In this document: piece after piece, positions 16,870 through 25,424 of the stretch | Numbering within the stretch: the stretch's first letter is position 1 | How the letters are laid out: each line of letters begins with the position of its first letter | Source: Haliscomenobacter sp041740695 | GTDB taxonomy: Bacteria; Bacteroidota; Bacteroidia; Chitinophagales; Saprospiraceae | Direction: 5' to 3' | NCBI RefSeq assembly: GCF_041740695.1 | Contig: NZ_JBGSLK010000060.1 | Location: forward strand, 1 to 64,000 | DNA length: 64,000 nt | Notes under the pieces: model-generated | Databases searched by the model: none | Seen by the model: the letters and a program-made list of their open reading frames with translations, nothing else | What the model was told of the DNA's origin: nothing | Position numbers and translations under genes: made by a program

Positions 16870-17031
16870 TTAAGCGGCTATATCTCCTACATAAATTTTA
16901 AAGCTTGATAGAATTTCATTCAGCTCTTCCAAAAACAGGCTTCTTCTATACTGCTTAGGAGAACGTTTTCTTTTGTGGTCAAATTTACTAAAACCAAACC
17001 AATGATTCCAGTAGGCAATAACCCTGACGAA
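16870..17031 (-). pseudogene. Possible transposase C-terminal remnant
   Basis: The minus frame from 17031 to a TAA at 16870 is open for 53 codons and reads VIAYWNHWFGFSKFDHKRKR followed by SPKQYRRSLFLEELNEILSS. The basic, aromatic composition looks like the end of an integrase or transposase, but there is no start codon and no matching 5' part. The rest of 16780-17113 holds only an imperfect direct repeat (ACTTGTTGGWATCCCA at 16786 and 16846) and an A/T-rich leader. Confidence 0.35.
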
Positions 17032-17113
17032 TCAAACAAAATCATATCATTTTTATACAAAAAAATAAAAAATAAAATAAAAAAAATTATTTTTGTTTAC
17101 TAAAAAGCTTTCT

Positions 17114-18217
17114 ATGCCTGAGCCACTCAAAAACATCTTCTCCCGACCTCTAATCCACCCTTTTGCGGAACTTGTAAAAAAAGTATGGCCCGATTTTTCT
17201 ACCTCCACCTTCCTGGAAAAGGTTTTTGACGAGCATTACGAAGGTCTTGAGCTCAAACAACGCACCCGGCACATTGCCCATGCCCTCCGAGCTTGCCTAC
17301 CTACCGTCTATCGCGATGCCCTCAAAATCGTGTGCGACGTTACCCAATCCTACATCGATCAACACGGAGAAAAACTGACCTTTCAGTGGATTTTTTTGCC
17401 CGAATTCATTGAAGCCCATGGCGTAGAAGACCCCGATGCCTCCATCCCCGCCATTGAAACGGTGACCCGCTGGAGCAGTTGTGAATTTACGGTACGGCCT
17501 TTTTTGCTGAAGTATCCTGAGCGGATGTACGCCCAGATGTTGGCTTGGTCTGATCACCCCAGTCCGATGCTGCGCCGCCTGGCCAGTGAGGGCATCCGCC
17601 CACGTTTACCCTGGGGCATGGGTGTACCTGCGCTCAAACGTGATCCAACACCGATTTTACCCATTTTGGAAAAACTCAAAAACGACCCCGCCGAAACCGT
17701 GCGCCGCTCTGTAGCCAACAACCTCAACGACATTGCCAAAGAACACCCGCAGGTGGTGCTTGATATTGCAGGACGCTGGTTGGGGCAACACCCGGATACC
17801 GATTGGATCGTGCGCCACGCGTGTAGAGGGTTGTTGAAAAAAGGGAATGCCCAAGCATTAGCCTACTTTGGTTTTGAAAAAGGTGCAAACGCCATCGAAG
17901 TGTCGAACTTGCAACATAGCCTCGAAGTAAAGATTGGAGCTAAACTGGATTTTTCTTTCCAGCTCAGCAACCATGCCCTGAATGCTCAATCCCTGCGCCT
18001 GGAATATCAAATCGACTACCAGACACTCTCGGGGAAAATTTCTTCCAAAGTTTTTAAAATCAAGGAACTGGAATTAGGGGCAGGAGCAAGCGTGGCGGTG
18101 GAACGATACCAGCGTTTTCAGGATTTTACCACACGGAAGCATTATTCTGGCGAACATATCTTGAGGATTTTGGTGAATGGGCTGGCCTTGGCGGAAGGGA
18201 AGTTCATGGTATTATAA
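17114..18217 (+). CDS. AlkC-type DNA alkylation repair protein
   Basis: A 367-aa protein from ATG 17114 (a TTG 21 nt earlier is less likely). Residues 1-260 are HEAT-like helical repeats, with the family line SVANNLNDIAKEHPQVVLDIAGRWL and the W-I-V-R-H-A repeat end. Residues 270-367 are a beta-rich domain (LEYQIDYQTL, FKIKELELGAG) matching the Ig-like C-terminal domain of AlkC glycosylases. AlkC removes 3-methyladenine and similar bases from DNA. It is a single gene, convergent with the aldolase gene across an inverted repeat. Confidence 0.82.
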   Translation: MPEPLKNIFSRPLIHPFAELVKKVWPDFSTSTFLEKVFDEHYEGLELKQRTRHIAHALRACLPTVYRDALKIVCDVTQSYIDQHGEKLTFQWIFLPEFIEAHGVEDPDASIPAIETVTRWSSCEFTVRPFLLKYPERMYAQMLAWSDHPSPMLRRLASEGIRPRLPWGMGVPALKRDPTPILPILEKLKNDPAETVRRSVANNLNDIAKEHPQVVLDIAGRWLGQHPDTDWIVRHACRGLLKKGNAQALAYFGFEKGANAIEVSNLQHSLEVKIGAKLDFSFQLSNHALNAQSLRLEYQIDYQTLSGKISSKVFKIKELELGAGASVAVERYQRFQDFTTRKHYSGEHILRILVNGLALAEGKFMVL

Positions 18218-18246
18218 AAAACAACTAAACATCAAGGATGCATAAA

Positions 18247-18367
18247 CTTAGGTGTCCCTTGAGTGCCTTAGGTTTCTTAGGTGGTGAAAAAGAAAAAAGC
18301 CATGCGGAGCAGGGCAAAGAATTATTTCACCACCTAAGAAACCTAAGGCACTTAAGGGACACCTAAG
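18247..18367. repeat. Convergent-junction inverted repeat, CTTAGGT family, copy 1
   Basis: Arms 18247-18289 and 18325-18367 (43 nt) pair with one mismatch. The arm is built from the heptamer CTTAGGT (CTTAGGTGTC..., TTTCTTAGGTGGTGAAA). It lies between convergent genes and shares its arm with the repeats at 25297 and 57250. It may stop transcription from both sides. Confidence 0.85.
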
Positions 18368-18413
18368 AAAGGATGCGCCTAGAACACTCGCAATTAAAAA
18401 TGAAGTACAAAAT

Positions 18414-19019
18414 TTAAGTTTTGATCGTAGATAATGCCTTGAGGAGCACCTCTCCGGCCTGATCCAAAGTAGCTCCGAAACTAAAAATCCCCTCCGGATG
18501 TCCCTCCATCACAAAAATGCGTTGCTGCGGCAAATCCGTATCGCGCAACAATTGCATGATCGAATAAGCCATTTCCGGGGTGCCGTAAGTCACACCAGTA
18601 GCAGTGGTAGGCACCTTGTGCAGGAGTTGCTCCCACATTGGTCGTTGATGGACATGAAAAACGGCATTGACCCATGGGCATTCCAGGTAAACGGCAGCAT
18701 GGCTCATGGATTCAGAAGAAGCAATGATAGGCCCCGTACAGTGCAGGAGGTTTTGATCCAATTCCACGGCAGTGACCAGGGTGTAATGCTCGGGGCCGAG
18801 CTGAGTGAAGTTACCCGTAGTCGAGCCGCTAATGACGAACTGCCCAGCGGCATTCCAGCGTTGACTGATGTTGCCAAAGCCAATGCCATCCGGGTATGCG
18901 CCTAGTAAACCCAATTGAAATAAGCGATCACGCCAGTGATTTAACTCTAGGATCGTAGTATTTTCCAATGGAGCTTGTCGCTGCCAATCGGCCCGAAATT
19001 TAATGTACCCCTCGTCCAT
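18414..19019 (-). CDS. mtnB: Class II aldolase/adducin family, MtnB-like
   Basis: A 201-aa protein of the class II aldolase fold: GFGNISQR near the N-terminus, SSESMSHAAVY with the likely catalytic Glu, HVHQ as two zinc ligands and a late EGHPEGIFSFG region with a third His. Its start is 1 nt after the stop of mtnA. That pairing points to 5-methylthioribulose-1-phosphate dehydratase (MtnB) of methionine salvage. The alternative is the aldolase of the DHAP shunt, which cleaves the same substrate class. No mtnC, mtnD or mtnK is in the window, so the choice is open. Confidence 0.72.
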   Translation of the reverse strand: MDEGYIKFRADWQRQAPLENTTILELNHWRDRLFQLGLLGAYPDGIGFGNISQRWNAAGQFVISGSTTGNFTQLGPEHYTLVTAVELDQNLLHCTGPIIASSESMSHAAVYLECPWVNAVFHVHQRPMWEQLLHKVPTTATGVTYGTPEMAYSIMQLLRDTDLPQQRIFVMEGHPEGIFSFGATLDQAGEVLLKALSTIKT

Positions 19020-19020
19020 G

Positions 19021-20121
19021 TTATTCTGCGAACAATCCTAAAATGCCCGCTTCACTGGCTTCACAGATGCCTCGCTCGGTAATCAACCCTGTGATAAGTC
19101 GGGCCGGAGTGACATCGAAACCATAATTGGCGGCAGGGCTTTCCAAAGGAGTGGTTAGCACTTTATGGATTTCGCCCTCTTTCCAGCCCCAGACGTATTT
19201 GACCTCCTCTTCACTGCGTTGCTCGATGGGGATTTCTTTCAGGCCATCGCGCAGGTTGAGGTCGAGGGTGGAAGAGGGTAAGGCTACATAAAAAGGAACT
19301 CCATTGTCTTTGGCGGCCAGGGCTTTGAGGTAGGTGCCAATTTTGTTGGCCACGTCGCCCTGGCGGGTAGTTCGGTCGGTACCCACAATCACCATGTCTA
19401 CCATGCCGTGCTGCATAAGGTGGCCGCCAGCATTGTCGGTGATGATGGTGTGGGGTACGCCGTGCTGTTGCAGTTCCAGTGCCGTGATTTTTCCACCCTG
19501 GTTGCGAGGCCGGGTTTCGTCCACCCAAACGTGTACCGGAATCCCCAAATCGTGCGCCAGATAAATAGGAGCGGTGGCAGTACCGTAGTCGATACAGGCC
19601 AGCCAGCCCGCATTACAATGGGTGAGGATATTGACGGGTGCGTCGTCTTTGCGAGCACTGATGGCTTTTACAATTTCCAGGCCATGCACCCCAATCATGC
19701 GGCACTGCTCGGCACTTTCATCCGCAATGGCATTGGCGGTAGAAAGGGCGGTATGGATACGGGTTTCGCGATCGGTGGCATGGGCCAATTCGGCCATCAT
19801 GCGTTCAATACAATGAAAGAGGTCGACTGCGGTGGGGCGGGTTTCTCTTAAACTCGCAGCTGCATTTTGCAAAAAAACAGCACCATCGTCACCTTCGGGC
19901 GCGGCCAGGGTAGCCAGATAGAGGCCGTATGCAGCCGTCGCCCCAATCATGGGTGCCCCACGCACGTGCATTTCTTCGATGGCCTCAGCGGCATCTTCGT
20001 AGGTATACAATGCTTCCTCAATGATTTGGAAAGGAAAGTAACGTTGGTCAAAAGTACGAACGATACGTGGGTTGGCTTCATCGAGCCAGATGGTACGGTA
20101 GTGTTTGCCTTGCAGTTTCAC
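19021..20121 (-). CDS. mtnA: S-methyl-5-thioribose-1-phosphate isomerase
   Basis: A 366-aa enzyme that converts methylthioribose 1-phosphate to methylthioribulose 1-phosphate. Family marks: RGAPMIGATAAYGL, HCNAGWLA with the catalytic Cys, GTDRTTRQGDVANKIGTY with the catalytic Asp, and NYGFDVTP near the end. The open frame runs back to 20433 into the LacI gene, but family homology starts at VKLQGKHYRTIWLDE, so the GTG at 20121 is chosen. It forms a two-gene unit with the aldolase and lies 130 bp below the LacI gene. Confidence 0.93.
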   Translation of the reverse strand: MKLQGKHYRTIWLDEANPRIVRTFDQRYFPFQIIEEALYTYEDAAEAIEEMHVRGAPMIGATAAYGLYLATLAAPEGDDGAVFLQNAAASLRETRPTAVDLFHCIERMMAELAHATDRETRIHTALSTANAIADESAEQCRMIGVHGLEIVKAISARKDDAPVNILTHCNAGWLACIDYGTATAPIYLAHDLGIPVHVWVDETRPRNQGGKITALELQQHGVPHTIITDNAGGHLMQHGMVDMVIVGTDRTTRQGDVANKIGTYLKALAAKDNGVPFYVALPSSTLDLNLRDGLKEIPIEQRSEEEVKYVWGWKEGEIHKVLTTPLESPAANYGFDVTPARLITGLITERGICEASEAGILGLFAE

Positions 20122-20251
20122 AATAGATAGGTTATCATCTAAGCCATGCCAGCCATGGCTAGATACTGAGGGGGATGAAATGCCAATACAATTTCTGACT
20201 TCAAATTTAGGTATTATATGAGGATGTTGCAACTGAAAAGTTTGACTGGTT

Positions 20252-21250
20252 TCACACCGATCCCAACTCCACCAATCTACATGCCAACTGCACATGCAGC
20301 GGGTCTTTGATTTCTTCCCGGATGACGCCCAATAACAAACGAGCCGCCTCTGCTCCAACCTCATACCCGGAATGCCGAATATGCGTGATTTTAGGATTGT
20401 AAAATTCCGGCGCAAAACCATCGCTGATGCCAATGATGGCGATCTCTTCGGGAATGCGCAGTCGTTTTTGTTCGATGGCCTGTACTGCGCCCACCATCAA
20501 TTCATCCGACATGGCGAAAAAGGCAGTAATGGCTGGCTGTTGCGCCATAATTTTTAAAGCCTGTTGGCTTCCTTGCTCCGAATCTTCGGCAAATGCGGCA
20601 TATTTTTCCTCAAAAGGAATGTCCAATTCTTGTAAAACCTGCTTGAATCCCCGAAAGCGCTCGCGGGTAATGGTCAAATTGGGATCACCAAACAAGCCAC
20701 CAATGCGCCGATGGCCTTTGTCTGCCAAATGCTGCACCGCCAGGCGCGTAATTTCTACATCGTCGATGGTGACCGAGCAGGAATGGTTTTGGGGAAGTAT
20801 TCGATCAAAAAACACAACCGGAACTTTCTGATCCAACAATGGCGCGAAATGGCTCAGTTCCTGCGCTTCCGAAGCCAGCGAAACCAATACCCCTTCTACT
20901 GCTAGTTGTCGACAAATTTGGACGTTTTGTTTCTCGCGATTAAGCGTATTGTTCGATTGAAGAATGATCAGGTGGTAGCCATTGGCATAAACTTCCTGCT
21001 CAATGGCTCTAAACACGGAAGGATTGAAAAACATGTTCATTTCAGAAACCAATAAGGCAATGAGGCCGCTGTGGCGCTTGCGCAAATTCACCGCCAATTG
21101 ATTGGGAGCATAGCCCAGTTCTTGCGCCAGTTCCTGCACCCGGGTGCGGGTTTCGGGACTGACGTCGGGATGGTTATTCAGAGCTCTGGAAATCGTGGAA
21201 GGATTGAGCTGCAACAACCTGGCAATGTCCGTAATAGTGGGTCGATTCAT
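20252..21250 (-). CDS. LacI-family transcriptional regulator
   Basis: A 332-aa repressor with the N-terminal helix-turn-helix TITDIARLLQLNPSTISRALNN, the hinge helix region, and a periplasmic-binding-like sensor domain (LIALLVSEMNMFFNP..., AIIGISDGFAPEFYNP). It is transcribed in the direction of mtnA and the aldolase gene. A CAAACGTTTG palindrome 89 bp before its ATG suggests autoregulation. The ligand cannot be read from sequence; sugar or nucleoside breakdown would fit. Confidence 0.92.
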   Translation of the reverse strand: MNRPTITDIARLLQLNPSTISRALNNHPDVSPETRTRVQELAQELGYAPNQLAVNLRKRHSGLIALLVSEMNMFFNPSVFRAIEQEVYANGYHLIILQSNNTLNREKQNVQICRQLAVEGVLVSLASEAQELSHFAPLLDQKVPVVFFDRILPQNHSCSVTIDDVEITRLAVQHLADKGHRRIGGLFGDPNLTITRERFRGFKQVLQELDIPFEEKYAAFAEDSEQGSQQALKIMAQQPAITAFFAMSDELMVGAVQAIEQKRLRIPEEIAIIGISDGFAPEFYNPKITHIRHSGYEVGAEAARLLLGVIREEIKDPLHVQLACRLVELGSV

Positions 21251-21338
21251 CCAAATGAAGTATTGTTTGGTCTATCAGGGCTTAGTCAAAATATAACACA
21301 GAAAAAAACACCCTTAAAAGTAATCATTTTTTCCACAA

Positions 21339-21348
21339 CAAACGTTTG
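21339..21348. promoter_or_regulatory. LacI-type operator palindrome
   Basis: CAAACGTTTG is a perfect 10-bp dyad with a central CG, as in LacI/GalR operators. It lies between the LacI gene on one side and the RNA promoter at 21386 on the other, so it could control either. Confidence 0.5.
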
Positions 21349-21385
21349 CACAAACCTTTGCGCAGGGCAGGGCTTTTTTTAGCTG

Positions 21386-21415
21386 TTGCATAACGGCAAC
21401 AATAGGGTAAATTTG
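21386..21415 (+). promoter_or_regulatory. Bacteroidota-type promoter, TTG-N19-TAnnTTTG
   Basis: TTG at 21386-21388 and TAAATTTG at 21408-21415 are separated by exactly 19 nt, the consensus layout of the Bacteroidota primary sigma factor. It reads away from the LacI gene into a gene-free stretch. Confidence 0.65.
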
Positions 21416-21421
21416 TAGAAG

Positions 21422-21668
21422 CAGAGAAAATCAGATTTTCAATGCACAGCAGTTCAGTGACTTATGTGCTGGATTTTAGAGGTAAAAGTAAGAACTGCTG
21501 AGGGGTATTGGAGCGGGTTTTATAGCTAGAATTTGAGCTACAAAAACAGTACAACACTCTTTGAGCTGTGTGGAAAACCAACAGCTCCATCAGATTCGCT
21601 CTTTTCGTATTTTAACACAATATAACGAAGCCCGGATAGTTTTTTAAAACCCATCCGGGCCCTTTTAG
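21422..21668 (+). ncRNA. Candidate structured non-coding RNA, about 245 nt
   Basis: No ORF is supported between 21251 and 21836. From the promoter at 21386 the plus strand has successive stems: 21425-21429/21435-21439, 21447-21455/21492-21500 (CAGCAGTTC/GAACTGCTG), 21523-21527/21536-21540, 21563-21569/21581-21587 with an inner TGG-AAAA-CCA, and a terminator at 21630-21666. It lacks the tmRNA tag, RNase P and SRP signatures. A 6S-like RNA is possible but not shown. From 21670 to 21836 I see only a half copy of the repeat found at 23801. Confidence 0.5.
21630..21666 (+). terminator. Intrinsic terminator
   Basis: GCCCGGAT (21630-21637) pairs with ATCCGGGC (21653-21660), followed by CCTTTT. The T-run is on the plus strand, giving the direction of the RNA upstream. 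Confidence 0.6.
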
Positions 21669-21836
21669 CAGTGGAGCAAAATGAGCACTTATTTTTTTAT
21701 CGCCCCTTGTCAAAGATAATTTTTTATTTGTTCTTTATATACTGCAAGTTTGTTTTGTAGCTGTTTACACTAGCAGGTAAGTAATGTATGAAACCAGATG
21801 ACTAAGTGGAGGGGTGCCCTAGGTATTCTTCCATTT

Positions 21837-23759
21837 TTATTTTGGGTCAGTTCCATCCGATTTTTTTATTGCATCATATATTGCCTGATGCAAACGGGGC
21901 CGCAAAGATCGGGTCATCAACATCGGATTGCTGCGCGAAGGATGCACCCGATTGGTGAAAAACACCACCAATAGCTGGTTTTTAGGGTCCGCCCAGGTAA
22001 ATGTCCCGGTAAAACCCGTATGCCCAAAACTCTCTGGGCTGGCATCTTTGGCATATGAACTACGGGCAGGAGAATATTCGATAAAGGGTTTGTCAAAGCC
22101 CAGGCCACGATGGATTCCCTCCGTTTCACAATACTGACAGCGGGTAAATTCTTTAACTGCCGCTTCAGCAATCAATTGTTCGTTTCCGTAGCGCCCCAGA
22201 TTGAGGTAGGTTTGCATCAGCTTGGCTAAGTCATTGGCGGTGCCAAATAAGCCAGCGTGCCCGGAAATACCTCCCAGCATGGAGGCGCCTTCATCGTCCA
22301 CCTTGCCATGCAACAAACTCATGCGGTAAAAAGTGTCCCGTTCGGTAGGTATGATTCGGTCTTTGGAAAAAAAACGCAAGGGGTTAAAAGTTAAGGAATA
22401 AGCACCCAATCTGCGGTAAAAGGTATTTTTTAGATAGGGTTCAAAATCAACTGCAGTGCGTTGTTTGACAATTTTGGGCATGGTATAAAAGAAAAAATCG
22501 GAGTACACAAAACCTGGCTTTTCACTCAACGGCGATCGATAGATGGCGTCATACAATACCTTTTCGCCGTATTTGCGGTGCAACCACAAACGCTCGGTCA
22601 CTTGCACATTGAAGCGGGCACTGGAATCTGGTTTGAAAGTACGTGGTTTGAACTGAAAATCACTGACCCGCACGTTGTCCCAGCCCTCTTCCCAAGGGTA
22701 ATCGGCATTCCATTTCAAGGTAGAACGCCAAAATGGAATCCATGCCATCAGCCGAGCGGTGTGAGTAAGCAAACGCCGCATGGGTATTCCAGCTTTATTG
22801 CTGCCGATACTTTCCGCAAGATACATGCCCAGCGAATCATCGGGATTAAAAGTGCCTTCGCCGTACCATTTCATCAACACAGGCAGGCCCGTGGAAATTT
22901 TGGTGATAGAGGCAAAATCATATAGGTCATTCAATCGGACCTGGCGCTCATTCTCATAGGTATGATGGCCAAAAGCCTGGTGGTAAACCACCTTGCCGTC
23001 CTTGGCCACCAGCACTTGCCCACCGGGAAATGCCCGGAAGCGAATCCCTTCTTCGACGATGGCCTTGATGCTATCGCGCAACAAGGCACCATCGATGCCT
23101 ACCAACTCCGAAGGTGCGTAGCCCAATCTAGTGGCTGGCGGTGTATCCATTCCAGTTCCGGGCGGGTATTGTGGGCTCAGGGGGCGGCGCAAACGCCCGC
23201 TGGTACTCACCCCACCAAAGATCAATTGGGCTGCAAGAGACTGGCCTTCCTGGGTATCATCCGCCGTAATGATGACCGGAGCTTGGGCCAATTCCGGCAA
23301 TTTATTGAGGATTTGTTGAGGATTAAAAAGGACTAGCACTACGTGGTCAGCCGCCATCAAGCCCTTAATCCAAACCGCATCGGCGAGGTAATTGGGTTGG
23401 TCCACGGCAGCAGAAACGTCTTCAATGCTCAGGATGAAACAATTGAAACGGCGTGTTTGGGTATTGATCCAGTTTTGAGTTTCGGAGGCGGAGGCAATCG
23501 TTGGAAAGTTCAGCGGGGTAATGTTGGTGTAACGCTCCAGGAAATCCTGAAAAGTGGCCTGCCTCGGCCCACCAGCCGATACATATGCGATTTGCAAAGT
23601 ATCCAAGCGTTGTAGTGGAATCAAAGTACCTTCATTCCGAAGCTGTACCAAATTGGACAATGCCTCCTGGTAAAGGTCTACAACCGCATTGCTTTGTGCC
23701 CTTAGCCCTACATTGCACACTACAATACACAGGCTCAGCCATAGTTTTCTACACAGCAT
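21837..23759 (-). CDS. Serine hydrolase (class C beta-lactamase fold) with GH3 C-terminal-like domain
   Basis: A 640-aa secreted protein from the ATG at 23759, which gives a signal peptide (MLCRKLWLSLCIVVCNVGLRAQ). Residues 25-200 look like the C-terminal domain of family 3 glycosidases (LVQLRNEGTLIPL, DHVVLVLFNP). The rest is a beta-lactamase/PBP-like domain with SITK (SxxK), YSD and HTG motifs. Bacteroidota often fuse a whole GH3 N-acetylglucosaminidase to such a domain; here the catalytic GH3 N-terminal domain is absent. Likely role: cell-wall or muropeptide hydrolysis in the periplasm. It is divergent from a PBP4-type enzyme across a long inverted repeat. Confidence 0.85.
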   Translation of the reverse strand: MLCRKLWLSLCIVVCNVGLRAQSNAVVDLYQEALSNLVQLRNEGTLIPLQRLDTLQIAYVSAGGPRQATFQDFLERYTNITPLNFPTIASASETQNWINTQTRRFNCFILSIEDVSAAVDQPNYLADAVWIKGLMAADHVVLVLFNPQQILNKLPELAQAPVIITADDTQEGQSLAAQLIFGGVSTSGRLRRPLSPQYPPGTGMDTPPATRLGYAPSELVGIDGALLRDSIKAIVEEGIRFRAFPGGQVLVAKDGKVVYHQAFGHHTYENERQVRLNDLYDFASITKISTGLPVLMKWYGEGTFNPDDSLGMYLAESIGSNKAGIPMRRLLTHTARLMAWIPFWRSTLKWNADYPWEEGWDNVRVSDFQFKPRTFKPDSSARFNVQVTERLWLHRKYGEKVLYDAIYRSPLSEKPGFVYSDFFFYTMPKIVKQRTAVDFEPYLKNTFYRRLGAYSLTFNPLRFFSKDRIIPTERDTFYRMSLLHGKVDDEGASMLGGISGHAGLFGTANDLAKLMQTYLNLGRYGNEQLIAEAAVKEFTRCQYCETEGIHRGLGFDKPFIEYSPARSSYAKDASPESFGHTGFTGTFTWADPKNQLLVVFFTNRVHPSRSNPMLMTRSLRPRLHQAIYDAIKKSDGTDPK

Positions 23760-23800
23760 ATTTTCAGGGTTGTAAAAATTCCAAAATGTTTTGTAATCTA

Positions 23801-23916
23801 GGGGCGACAAAAAAATAAGTACTCATTTTGCCAAAGGATTAGATAAGTAAACGGTTCATTTTAAGTGTCTTATCTAATCCTTTGGCTCAAGAAAAATGAG
23901 TACTTATTTTTGCCCC
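23801..23916. repeat. Inverted repeat in a divergent promoter region
   Basis: Arms 23801-23847 and 23869-23916 pair over about 47 nt with small bulges. They include ATAAGTACTCATTTT and CCAAAGGATTAGATAAG and end in GGGGC/GCCCC. Because both flanking genes start here, it cannot be a terminator for them. A half copy (AAAATGAGCACTTATTTTT) is at 21677-21707. Confidence 0.8.
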
Positions 23917-23942
23917 ACTACCTAGTTGAAAATAATCGCTCT

Positions 23943-25289
23943 ATGCTCTACAAGTTTACCAAAATAACTACTTTTTTGCTGCTTTGCACGCTGTATTTCC
24001 CATATAATCTTTTTGGGCAAGCGTTAACCAAGCCGCAACAAGTGGCGATGGACAAATTGCTGCTGCAGTCGCCCATTTTTACGCGTCATTTGTATGGCTT
24101 TATGCTGTACGACCCAAATGGCAAGTTGACTTTGTTTCAAAAGGATGCAGACAAGTTTTTTACTCCTGCATCGAACACCAAAATTTTTACCCTTTACACC
24201 ACGCTTAAGGTACTTAAAGACAGCCTGCCCGTGTTGCGGTACACTCAGGACGGTGGGTTCACGGTGTTCCAGGGCATGGGCAATCCCATGTTCCTGAATC
24301 CAATGTTCCCGCAGGATAGCGTTGCCTGGAAATTTTTAACGCAAGAAAAAAAGCACCTCGCTTTTTCAGCCAGCAATTACAAGGATGAGCGTTTTGGCAA
24401 CGGCTGGGCCTGGAATGATTTCCGGGATGATTATCAGGCAGAAAAAGGATCTTTCCCAATTTATGGCAACCTGGCGCGTTTTCGCCTCGATTCGGCCAGT
24501 AAAAAATGGCGCACTCAACCCAACTATTTTTTGTCAACCCTGGAATACGATCCGCTCAACACCAGCAGTGAAGCTGAAATCCTGCGCGAAGAACACGATG
24601 GGCATTATTTGTACAACGCCGCTTGTTTACGGGCGGCTAAGGTGAGCATCAATACTCCTTTCCGGTACACGGCACATTTGGTCAGCGAGTTATTGACCGA
24701 TACGCTGAAGCGCAAGGTGCAGGTGTGGAACACCCCGGTACTGACCAATACTTGGCGAACTTTGTCCACTCCATTGCCAGATACCCTCCTGCGTTTGTTC
24801 ATGCAGGAAAGTGACAATTACATTGCTGAACAATTGTTGCTGAGTTGTTCCGCCAGGCTGTACGGTGATCTGGACATCAAGCGCACCATTGAATATGCTC
24901 AACGTAGCGTATTGGGTAGTAACCCGGATGGGATGGTTTGGGTGGATGGTTCGGGTTTGTCGCGCTACAATCTTTTTTCGCCGCGTACGGTTGTTTCGGT
25001 TTTGGAAAAATTATACCTGGAATATCCTAGTGAGCGGCTGTTCAAGATTTTTCCAGCCGGAGGGGTGAGTGGCACCATCAAGGATTGGTATGCTGGGAAA
25101 GATGGCAAACCTTATGTTTTTGCCAAAACAGGCACCCTTTCCAACAACCATTGTTTGAGCGGGTACGTGCGGACGAATAAGGGGCGGGTGCTGGTTTTTA
25201 GTTTTATGCACAACCATTATTTGGGTAGTGCAACGCCAATCCGGCGGGAAATGCAGAAAATATTAGAATGGGTACGGGACAATCTATAA
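23943..25289 (+). CDS. dacB: D-alanyl-D-alanine carboxypeptidase/endopeptidase, PBP4 (S13) family
   Basis: A 448-aa periplasmic enzyme from the ATG at 23943 (the open frame begins earlier inside the repeat). Signal peptide up to NLFGQ. Catalytic motifs: SNTK (SxxK), SDN and KTGTLSN (KTG), spaced as in S13 peptidases. It trims or cleaves peptidoglycan peptide cross-links. The divergent gene is another penicillin-recognising hydrolase, so the pair probably serves wall turnover. Convergent with htpG downstream. Confidence 0.9.
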   Translation: MLYKFTKITTFLLLCTLYFPYNLFGQALTKPQQVAMDKLLLQSPIFTRHLYGFMLYDPNGKLTLFQKDADKFFTPASNTKIFTLYTTLKVLKDSLPVLRYTQDGGFTVFQGMGNPMFLNPMFPQDSVAWKFLTQEKKHLAFSASNYKDERFGNGWAWNDFRDDYQAEKGSFPIYGNLARFRLDSASKKWRTQPNYFLSTLEYDPLNTSSEAEILREEHDGHYLYNAACLRAAKVSINTPFRYTAHLVSELLTDTLKRKVQVWNTPVLTNTWRTLSTPLPDTLLRLFMQESDNYIAEQLLLSCSARLYGDLDIKRTIEYAQRSVLGSNPDGMVWVDGSGLSRYNLFSPRTVVSVLEKLYLEYPSERLFKIFPAGGVSGTIKDWYAGKDGKPYVFAKTGTLSNNHCLSGYVRTNKGRVLVFSFMHNHYLGSATPIRREMQKILEWVRDNL

Positions 25290-25296
25290 CTGCTTA

Positions 25297-25409
25297 GGTG
25301 TGTCTTAGGTGTCTAAGGTTTCTTAGGTGGTGAAATAAGACTTTGCCCTGCTTCGCAGGCCTTTTTCCTTTTTCACCACCTAAGAAGCCTAAGGCACCTA
25401 AGACACACC
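25297..25409. repeat. Convergent-junction inverted repeat, CTTAGGT family, copy 2
   Basis: Arms 25297-25335 and 25371-25409 (39 nt) pair at 36 positions and share TTTCTTAGGTGGTGAAA with copies 1 and 3. The loop holds a small GCCCTGCTTCGCAGGCC hairpin. It lies between the PBP4 and htpG stop codons. Confidence 0.85.
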
Positions 25410-25424
25410 AAAGTTAGATATTAT

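Noticed and set aside
18247..25409. Ordinary intrinsic terminators as the full explanation of all palindromes
   Set aside because: Some lie in divergent promoter regions (23801, 32011) or inside an operon, most lack a T-run, and the arms are far longer than terminator stems.
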